From assembly GCA_002492075.1 (NCBI GenBank), contig DKXD01000218.1, positions 1-6,955 on the forward strand: a DNA stretch of 6,955 nucleotides, written 5' to 3'. Below are positions 1 to 5,360 of this stretch, one piece after another (position 1 is the first letter of the stretch; each line of letters begins with the position of its first letter). This stretch comes from Ruminococcaceae bacterium UBA7135. Lineage in GTDB: Bacteria > Bacillota > Clostridia > Oscillospirales > Ruminococcaceae. The position numbers and the translations under genes were made by a program. The notes beneath the pieces were generated by a model, which saw only the letters and a list, made by a program, of their open reading frames with translations, was not told where the DNA came from and did not search any database.

Positions 1-726
1 TTTTATCTCCTCGGGAGTTTCCTCGGGAATTTCCGCCGTTTCTTTGGGCAGAGGCTTTTTGATGTTCGCGCCGCTTATCCAGTTTATATTTTCCTCCGGT
101 ATCGGCGCGGGAGAATAGTTTTCGGGAAGCGGCAAACGCTGCTCCTGTATCTCTATCACAGTTTCCGCAATAACCGGACTGCGGTCCTCAACGGGTATGG
201 GGTCATTGTCGAGCGGTTGGATAGGCTTGACTTTTTCGGACTGCGGAGGCTTATGAAACGGCGCAGGATTATTGGACAGCGCCGCAAGAGCGTTGATACC
301 CGTGTGTTCGGAAGCCTCCGTCAAAACGCTTACGGCGGTTTTCCGCGCGGAGTTCTCGGCGAGCCGTTCACTATCCTTGCACAGCTCGTCCAACAGGCAT
401 TTAAGCTCGAATTTATCCAGCGAGTAGTCGCTTATGCGCAGCTCGAACCCGTTCCCCATAACGCACAATTCATCGGCGAACGCGTCCTCAAAGCTGCTGA
501 TTATCTGCAAGCCGCTTATGTTTTTGTACTCTATGCGCTGCACCGCGCCGTCCGTGTTGACATAAACGCTGTCGCCGAAAAACGCTATTCCGCGGGAGCC
601 GTCACACGCGCTTGACGTGTCGATAAAACCGACCGCGCCGCTCGGCGCGAACGCGCAGACGCTTTTGCCGAAGCTCGCGGAGGGGCATATGCTCCTGCAC
701 CGTTCTTCAATGTTTTCTTTGAGCAT
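1..726 (-). CDS. Hypothetical protein, PH-like N-terminus with Pro/Glu-rich tail (partial, runs off left edge)
   Basis: I do not recognise this gene. The reading frame opens with ATG at 726 (MLKENIEERC) and stays open for 242 codons to the window edge, so the C-terminus is missing. Residues about 45-115 alternate short beta-type segments and end in a likely helix (IAFFGDSVYVN, RIEYKNISGLQII, ELRISDYSLDKFELKCLLDEL). That pattern faintly resembles small bacterial PH-like domains; this is an inference. From about residue 150 the chain becomes low-complexity and rich in Pro, Glu and Ile, which suggests a disordered linker before an unseen domain. There is no signal peptide or membrane segment in the visible part. 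It starts 6 bp after the pncB stop, with GGGAGGG about 10 bases before the ATG, so it is probably the next gene of the operon. Another ATG closer to that Shine-Dalgarno site (736) is in a different frame and stops within a few codons. Confidence 0.75.
   Translation of the reverse strand, partial: MLKENIEERCRSICPSASFGKSVCAFAPSGAVGFIDTSSACDGSRGIAFFGDSVYVNTDGAVQRIEYKNISGLQIISSFEDAFADELCVMGNGFELRISDYSLDKFELKCLLDELCKDSERLAENSARKTAVSVLTEASEHTGINALAALSNNPAPFHKPPQSEKVKPIQPLDNDPIPVEDRSPVIAETVIEIQEQRLPLPENYSPAPIPEENINWISGANIKKPLPKETAEIPEETPEEIK
10..33 (-). repeat. Short tandem repeat, two 12-bp units encoding E(I/T)PE
   Basis: Two adjacent 12-bp units, GAAATTCCCGAG and GAAACTCCCGAG on the minus strand, differ at one base and encode EIPE-ETPE. 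A degenerate third unit (GAG ATA AAA) follows up to the window edge. It lies in the Pro/Glu-rich tail of the partial gene and may continue outside the window. Confidence 0.6.
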
Positions 727-732
727 TCGAGG

Positions 733-2169
733 TCATCCCTCCCTCTCCGAAAGTAATTTCTGTTTTATATCCCACAGCTTCTGCGAAAGATCGACGTGAT
801 ACTTGTGCGGGTTTTCAAACCGCAGCAGCGAATCCCACAGCGTACCGATCTGTTCCGCGCAATATGCCTTTATCTCTTTGATATCCGGCGAATCGTAAAC
901 GCGTTTTCCGTTCTTGAACACAGGCACCTGAAGCTCTTTCACCGTAAAACCGGAAATTTGCTTGCGTTTCCATGTGAAGTCGGGGTCGAAAAGCTCCAGC
1001 GGCTTTGATGTGTCTATCGTTTCATCGTGAACGCAGATAAGATCGGCGGTCGCCTTGCCGTCTTTGTCAAATACGCGGTACACCTTTTTGAAGTGCGGAT
1101 TTGTGATCTTCACCACGTTTTCGGATATTTTGATCTTCGGGGTAACGATACCGTTTTCCTCCGTGGCGCAAAGCTTATACACTCCGCCGAACACAGGCTC
1201 GGCGCTTGCGGTTATCAGACGCTCGCCAACGCCGAAGCTGTCTATTTTCGCGCCCTGCGCTATCAAATCGCCGATTATATGCTCATCCAGAGAATTGGAC
1301 GCTACTATCTTGCAGTCGGGATAACCCGCCTCGTCAAGCATTTTGCGAGCCTCTATCGAAAGATACGCGATATCTCCCGAATCCAATCTTATTCCAACGG
1401 GACGCGCTCCCAAGGGCTTCAGAATATTGTCGAACGCCTTAATAGCGTTGGGAACCCCGCTTTTCAGCACGTTATAGGTATCCACCAACAGCACCGCTCC
1501 GTGAGGATAAACGCGGCAGTATTCTTCAAACGCTTCAAGCTCCGAATCGAACATCTGCACCCAGCTGTGCGCCATAGTGCCTGTTGCGGGAACGCCGTAC
1601 AGCTCGTCGGACATAACGCACGCCGTGCCCGAGCAGCCGCCGATATACGCGGCTCTCGCGCCGAGAATAGCGCCCGCCGTTCCCTGCGCCCTGCGCGAGC
1701 CGAACTCCGAAATAGCCCGCCCTTGCGCCGCGCGGACTATCCTGTTCGCTTTTGTGGCGATAAGCGACTGGTGGTTCACCAAAAGAAGCAGCATGGTCTC
1801 GATAAGCTGCGCCTGTATCGCGGGAGCGCGGACGGTTATCAGCGGCTCGTTGGGGAATACGGGAGTACCCTCGGGTATCGCCCAGACGTCGCCCTCGAAC
1901 TTAAAGTTTTTCAGATACTCCAGAAATTCCTCCGAAAATATCCCCTTGGAACGCAGATACTCGATGTCATCTTGGTCAAAGCGAAGATTTTCGATATACT
2001 CGATGACCTGCTCCAGCCCCGCGCAGATCGCGAAGCCGCCGTTTTCGGGAACGCGCCTGAAAAAGACGTCAAAGTACGCGATACGGTTCGCGTGCTTTGT
2101 TTTCAGATACCCGTTGCCCATAGTCAGCTGGTAGAAGTCGCACAGCATTGTGTAGTTTTGTGAATTCAT
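733..2169 (-). CDS. pncB: Nicotinate phosphoribosyltransferase (NAPRT)
   Basis: This enzyme joins nicotinate to PRPP, with ATP hydrolysis, giving nicotinate mononucleotide. It is the committed step of the Preiss-Handler NAD salvage route, in the cytosol. The 478-residue length fits the Firmicutes-type NAPRT group. Visible family motifs are the N-terminal DFYQLTMGNGY (11-21), EFGSRRAQG (155-163), GGCSGTACV (177-185), GTMAHSW (197-203) and IRLDSGD (260-266). The GTMAHSW motif holds His201, the position of the ATP-phosphorylated histidine in characterised NAPRTs. The C-terminal part (TLWDSLLRFENPHKYHVDLSQ, about 443-463) is typical of the Gram-positive form. I see no truncation. The start has a Shine-Dalgarno site AAAGGAAG about 8 bases upstream. 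It follows the DUF3592-like gene by 22 bp in the operon that also carries the nicotinamidase gene, which makes its substrate. A 378-codon antisense frame over it is a shadow. Confidence 0.96.
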   Translation of the reverse strand: MNSQNYTMLCDFYQLTMGNGYLKTKHANRIAYFDVFFRRVPENGGFAICAGLEQVIEYIENLRFDQDDIEYLRSKGIFSEEFLEYLKNFKFEGDVWAIPEGTPVFPNEPLITVRAPAIQAQLIETMLLLLVNHQSLIATKANRIVRAAQGRAISEFGSRRAQGTAGAILGARAAYIGGCSGTACVMSDELYGVPATGTMAHSWVQMFDSELEAFEEYCRVYPHGAVLLVDTYNVLKSGVPNAIKAFDNILKPLGARPVGIRLDSGDIAYLSIEARKMLDEAGYPDCKIVASNSLDEHIIGDLIAQGAKIDSFGVGERLITASAEPVFGGVYKLCATEENGIVTPKIKISENVVKITNPHFKKVYRVFDKDGKATADLICVHDETIDTSKPLELFDPDFTWKRKQISGFTVKELQVPVFKNGKRVYDSPDIKEIKAYCAEQIGTLWDSLLRFENPHKYHVDLSQKLWDIKQKLLSEREG

Positions 2170-2191
2170 AGTTTATCTTCCTTTCGGGAAA

Positions 2192-2719
2192 TTACTTGCC
2201 GATAACGCACCCCAACGCTATCGCCGCGATAAAAAGAACCTGAAAGATAATTCCGAATACCGCGTTCAAAATAATGAAAACGCGCCCTCTCGGAATAATC
2301 AAAAAGTTATCGGTATTGTCGGGATTGACGATCACATTCAATCTTTCGCCTTCCCGTATTCTTGACCGATATATCGTGAAGTTGTACAGCCTTTTGATAA
2401 ATGTTTTATCGTCAAGCACAAAACGTATCGTACTTACATACATTTTGTTCCTCTCTATATTTTGCCCCTCGCCCTCGATTTTCGTTGATAACACCTCCGC
2501 CTCAACGTTCACTCCCGACCTTTTCAGTTTCGGCAAACAAAACGCGGCACGAATGGGAACAGGCAGGAACATACATGAAAACATTGCGAACATAACGGCA
2601 ATATGCGCCCACCCGGAAAAATCCAACGGCGTAAAAAGGTCGAGGAAATAAAACAGTGCGATCTCTCCGATACCCGCCGCAATGCCGTACCATATCGAGT
2701 TGCGGTAATCACAATGCAT
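2192..2719 (-). CDS. DUF3592-like membrane protein, 175 aa
   Basis: This is a small integral membrane protein of unknown function. Hydrophobic segments are near residues 9-29, 37-61 and 147-172. Between the second and third lies a soluble domain (about 63-145). Basic residues after segment two (PKLKRSG) and before segment three (PRGR) place this domain in the cytosol. Within it, VEAEVLSTKIEGEG, an IRFVLDD strand and GERLNVIVNPDNTDNFLI match the style of DUF3592 proteins, in which a Val-x-Ala strand is followed by a G-x-V-x-V-x-Y/V-NPDN turn. I therefore call it DUF3592-like from memory of the family, without a profile search. The start is ATG at 2719, because GGGAGGG lies 5 bases upstream. 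A GTG ten codons further up (2749) overlaps the preceding gene, has no clear ribosome site and would encode that Shine-Dalgarno region. It sits 23 bp after the 116-residue membrane gene and 22 bp before pncB. Confidence 0.85.
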   Translation of the reverse strand: MHCDYRNSIWYGIAAGIGEIALFYFLDLFTPLDFSGWAHIAVMFAMFSCMFLPVPIRAAFCLPKLKRSGVNVEAEVLSTKIEGEGQNIERNKMYVSTIRFVLDDKTFIKRLYNFTIYRSRIREGERLNVIVNPDNTDNFLIIPRGRVFIILNAVFGIIFQVLFIAAIALGCVIGK

Positions 2720-2742
2720 AACGTCCCTCCCGCCGATATCGC

Positions 2743-3093
2743 TTAACACAGTTCTATTTTCTTAACGGCTCCGTCGCGTATCAACGCTTTATAAGTTTGT
2801 CCGACCGCGATACGGTCAAAAAGCTCCTCGTCGATATCCTTTGTATGCAGTATCTTACCGCCGACAACGCGGTAATCGACGCTCATTGCGGGAATAGGTC
2901 CGCCGTCGTAATACACACGCTCGGAAACGCGCTTGTTGACTATAACTATCTTGCGCGTTCTGCCCTTGAATAAAGGCTCTTTGCCGCTCTTTTCTCTGTG
3001 CGCGTTCACAACGGTGATTATCGGCATTACTATCATAACGCCGACCGCGACCGCGATAAAGAATATCATAAAGATATAACCGCCTATATCCAT
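2743..3093 (-). CDS. Single-pass membrane protein with small C-terminal beta domain, 116 aa
   Basis: The function is not recognised. One strong transmembrane segment spans about residues 5-28. It is followed by a basic stretch (NAHREKSGKEP, then KGRTRK), which places the C-terminus in the cytosol. Residues 47-115 look like a small beta-rich domain: KIVIVNKRVSERVYYDGG, SVDYRVVGGKIL, an acidic helix DIDEELFDRI, then VGQTYKALIRDGAVKKIEL. The order of strand, strand, 'eelydri-VGq-y' and closing strand resembles DUF3592/DUF7489-type modules, so it may be a divergent relative of the next gene's domain; this is an inference. The ATG at 3093 has GGGGAGGG six bases upstream. The gene lies 18 bp after the 99-residue membrane gene and 23 bp before the DUF3592-like gene, inside the glmU-pncA-pncB operon. 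Confidence 0.85.
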   Translation of the reverse strand: MDIGGYIFMIFFIAVAVGVMIVMPIITVVNAHREKSGKEPLFKGRTRKIVIVNKRVSERVYYDGGPIPAMSVDYRVVGGKILHTKDIDEELFDRIAVGQTYKALIRDGAVKKIELC

Positions 3094-3111
3094 AAGAAAC
3101 CCTCCCCGCGC

Positions 3112-3411
3112 TCATTGATAATTCAGCAGATAGATAAGCACGCCCTCCGCGATAACCGCGAAAAAAACATCTATAAGCGCCGCGGAGCGCTTGTCCTTAT
3201 CGACAGACCCCGTTCTGGTAAGATCGACCAGCAGTATCGCGGGTCGTCTTAAAAAGAAAAGCGCGGCGAACACCATAAGGAAAACTATCACAAATGTATG
3301 CGGCAAGCTTATTACTCCGTTTTCTTCCAAGATCCGCAGGGTAATTGCCGCTGCCGCCGCCGCTCCGAGAGTGATAAGCTCCCATTTTTTCAGATCGCCG
3401 AACGCTCTCAT
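3112..3411 (-). CDS. Small three-helix membrane protein, 99 aa
   Basis: The function is not recognised. Three hydrophobic segments are visible at about residues 11-28 (alanine-rich), 39-54 and 77-96. The N-terminus (MRAFGDLKKW) and the loop between segments two and three (LRRPAILLVDLTRTGSVDKDKRS) are basic. This predicts N-in, with the loop in the cytosol and the C-terminus outside. There is no catalytic motif. The start codon overlaps the pncA stop as ATGA, which indicates translational coupling. A weak AGGCGG lies about 7 bases upstream. The tight coupling to pncA is the main reason to believe it is real. It is the first of three consecutive membrane genes that separate pncA from pncB. Confidence 0.8.
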   Translation of the reverse strand: MRAFGDLKKWELITLGAAAAAAITLRILEENGVISLPHTFVIVFLMVFAALFFLRRPAILLVDLTRTGSVDKDKRSAALIDVFFAVIAEGVLIYLLNYQ

Positions 3412-3929
3412 ATAACGTCCGCCTGCACGCTCTTCATCACCTCAAGCGCGGCATTGTGCTTTTCGCCGTCGAACGACGCAACCGCTCTCGAATCAACAAC
3501 GATACGGCTTTCGGGGAGCGCCGCCTTTGCCAATATCACGTTGGAAACGACGCATATATCCGTCACCAACCCGCAGAACTCCACCTCGTCATAGCCTGCT
3601 TTTCGCAGCTTCTCGGCAAGCTCCAAAGAGCCGAATGACGGCTTTTCGATAATTGTATCGTTCTCCCGCACACACTCCGCAACCTTGCCGTAAAGCTTGT
3701 GCCCCTCCGTTCCTTTGATACAATGCGGCACGGGGAGCTTTCTTCCCTCGGCGGTATCGAGATAATTCTCACCGTGAGTATCCAACGTGAAGAACACATC
3801 GCCGTTTTCCGCGTGATATTTGTTTATCTTCTCGATTATCGTCGGTTCAAGCAGCTCCGCGCCCGCAAAGCCGAGTGCGCCGCTTACGAAATCCACCTGA
3901 TAATCCACAATTACCAAAGCTTTTCTCAT
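3408..3929 (-). CDS. pncA: Nicotinamidase-type cysteine hydrolase (isochorismatase fold)
   Basis: This is a cysteine hydrolase of the isochorismatase-like fold, most likely a nicotinamidase that hydrolyses nicotinamide to nicotinate and ammonia. The catalytic triad is visible: Asp9 (LVIVDYQVDF), Lys96 (EKPSFGS) and Cys126 (GLVTDICV). Metal ligands are Asp50 and His52 (DTH) and His69 (PVPHCIKGTEG). Glu61 lies 11 residues after Asp50, the spacing of the Asp/Glu pair in the Streptococcus pneumoniae enzyme, where Glu replaces the extra His of other nicotinamidases. The length of 173 residues is slightly short but usual for this subgroup. Its ATG overlaps the glmU stop (ATGA), and the Shine-Dalgarno AGAGGAAG lies inside the Lys-rich end of glmU. 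The presence of pncB in the same operon supports nicotinamide as substrate over other members of the fold. A different amide substrate cannot be excluded from sequence alone. Confidence 0.88.
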   Translation of the reverse strand: MRKALVIVDYQVDFVSGALGFAGAELLEPTIIEKINKYHAENGDVFFTLDTHGENYLDTAEGRKLPVPHCIKGTEGHKLYGKVAECVRENDTIIEKPSFGSLELAEKLRKAGYDEVEFCGLVTDICVVSNVILAKAALPESRIVVDSRAVASFDGEKHNAALEVMKSVQADVI

Positions 3930-5290
3930 TTTTTCTTCCTCTTGAAATTTTTCTGCCAGTTTTCTATTATGCGCGTTTGCGAACGTTCCACGGCGAGCGA
4001 GTTGGGCGGCACTTCCTTCGTTATCGTAGAGCCCGCTCCCGTTGTGGCGTTTTCGCCGACCTTCACGGGAGCGATGAGATTGGTGTTGCAGCCGATAAAC
4101 GCGTTTGAGCCTATCTCTGTGCGGAACTTGTTCACGCCGTCATAGTTCGCGGTAACGCAGCCGCAGCCGAAATTCACGCCGCGCCCCACATCGCTGTCGC
4201 CAAGGTAGGTAAGGTGCGCTACGGAGGTGTTCTCACCTATATCGCTGTTCTTTATCTCCACAAAATCGCCTATCTTCACGCCGCGGCGAATGACGGTTCC
4301 CGGACGAAGCTGCGCAAACGGACCTATCTTCACGTTGTCCTCGACTGTCGACTCTACCGCCTTTACGTTATCGAGCTTAACATTATCGCCGATAACGCAA
4401 TCCTCGATATGTGAGTTCGCGCCAATCTCGCAATTCTTTCCTATGGTCGTTTTGCCGAGTATAACGGTATTCGGAAGCACAAGCGTATCGCAGCCTATTT
4501 TTACATCGGGACCGATTATAATTCCGTCCTTGACGATAAAGTCCACGCCGTCGTTCATCAGGCGCTCGAAAACTCGCTCACGCGCCTTTTCGTTAAGCTC
4601 AAACAAAGCCTTGCGGGTATTGGCTCCAAGCACTATATCCGGATCATCGCTTGTAAACGCTCCCGCTCTGCCGATAAGCTCCACGCAATCGGTAAGGTAA
4701 AACTCCCCGTTTGCGTTGTTTGACGTAAGTCTGGGAAGCGCCGCCGCCAACGCTTTTGCGTTGAACCAATAAGCGCCGCTGTTTACCTCGCATATTTTCG
4801 CTTCCTCCGGGGAACAATCCTTATGTTCGCGGATAGCGGTGAACTCGCCGTTTTCACGTATTATTCTGCCGTATCCCGTCGGATCGTCTATCTCGGCTGT
4901 AATAACGGTAACGTCCTCCCCGCTCGATTTGTGAAACTCAAAAGAGCGGCGCAGCGTTTCCGCGTTGATAAACGGCGCGTCGCCGTTCAGCACGCAAACG
5001 CAGTCAACTCCCTTGACAAGCTCCATAGCCTGCTTCACCGCGTCGCCCGTCCCGAGCTGTTTTTTCTGATAGTACGTTGTTATGTTTCCGCTGCGGGTCT
5101 GCAAATATTCCTCGGTAAGCTCACACTTAAAGCCCGTAATCACGCCGATCTCGTCAAACCCGAACTCCTCCGCCGCGTCCAGCACCCAGCCGAGCATGGG
5201 CTTTTTCAGCACCTCACACAGAACCTTCGGGCGCTCGGACTTCATTCGCTTGCCCTCGCCGCCCGCCAATATCACACAGCCTGTCGTCAT
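3926..5290 (-). CDS. glmU: Bifunctional UDP-GlcNAc pyrophosphorylase / GlcN-1-P acetyltransferase
   Basis: GlmU acetylates glucosamine-1-phosphate and then couples the product to UTP, giving UDP-GlcNAc for peptidoglycan and other wall polymers. The 454-residue length is normal. The N-terminal uridyltransferase domain (to about 230) has ILAGGEGKRMKSERPK with Arg15 and Lys22, QLGTGDAV (78-85), LNGD with Asp104 and GANTRK with Asn224. A linker helix leads into hexapeptide repeats of a left-handed beta helix. The acetyltransferase residues known from E. coli are all present: Arg329 (LRPG), Lys347 (EIK), His359 and Tyr362 (HLTY), Asn373 and Asn382 (NYDG). The Lys-rich tail (FKRKKK) ends in an ATGA overlap with pncA. 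The start is ATG at 5290, with AAAGAGG about 8 bases upstream; it gives the usual N-terminus immediately before the nucleotide loop. A TTG 13 codons upstream is rejected. It is the first gene of the operon, downstream of the promoter at 5404..5377. Confidence 0.97.
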   Translation of the reverse strand: MTTGCVILAGGEGKRMKSERPKVLCEVLKKPMLGWVLDAAEEFGFDEIGVITGFKCELTEEYLQTRSGNITTYYQKKQLGTGDAVKQAMELVKGVDCVCVLNGDAPFINAETLRRSFEFHKSSGEDVTVITAEIDDPTGYGRIIRENGEFTAIREHKDCSPEEAKICEVNSGAYWFNAKALAAALPRLTSNNANGEFYLTDCVELIGRAGAFTSDDPDIVLGANTRKALFELNEKARERVFERLMNDGVDFIVKDGIIIGPDVKIGCDTLVLPNTVILGKTTIGKNCEIGANSHIEDCVIGDNVKLDNVKAVESTVEDNVKIGPFAQLRPGTVIRRGVKIGDFVEIKNSDIGENTSVAHLTYLGDSDVGRGVNFGCGCVTANYDGVNKFRTEIGSNAFIGCNTNLIAPVKVGENATTGAGSTITKEVPPNSLAVERSQTRIIENWQKNFKRKKK

Positions 5291-5315
5291 AAAAACAACC
5301 TCTTTCCGAAATGTA

Positions 5316-5330
5316 TTTGCCGCCGGCAAA
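5316..5330. repeat. Inverted repeat TTTGCC-3-GGCAAA in glmU leader
   Basis: A 15-base element has perfect six-base arms (TTTGCC and GGCAAA) around a three-base centre. It lies between the divergent genes, about 26 bases upstream of the glmU start and 30 upstream of the PH-domain gene start. It could be a small RNA hairpin in the glmU leader, an operator, or chance. No U-run follows it, so it is not an intrinsic terminator. It is not close to the transcription-factor sites I can recall for NAD genes. Confidence 0.35.
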
Positions 5331-5360
5331 GCCCGAGCGACATAAAGATAAGGTATACTT

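Noticed and set aside
1027..2163. A 378-codon plus-strand open frame antisense to pncB
   Set aside because: It lies wholly opposite a well-conserved enzyme, shows no family features, and is rich in Arg, His and Leu, as expected for the complement of a coding strand with few stops. It is a shadow.
2717..2749. A GTG start at 2749 for the DUF3592-like gene
   Set aside because: It overlaps the preceding gene's end and encodes the GGGAGGG site that serves the ATG at 2719, which has ideal spacing.
4015..4180. Cysteines at acetyl-CoA-site positions of GlmU (FGCGC, FIGCN) where E. coli has Ala, Thr and Ser
   Set aside because: From memory, Gram-positive GlmU proteins such as that of Bacillus carry similar cysteines there. 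All catalytic residues are present, so this looks like normal lineage variation.
5287..5329. A TTG start 13 codons upstream of the glmU ATG
   Set aside because: It has no Shine-Dalgarno site, and its codons would run through the palindrome and the real ribosome site AAAGAGG. The ATG at 5290 gives the usual GlmU N-terminus.
5317..5359. A promoter for the PH-domain gene (TTGCCG with CATAAA, or TATACT at 5354)
   Set aside because: The first pair is a weak match, and transcription would start at or after the ribosome site. TATACT would start transcription inside the coding region.
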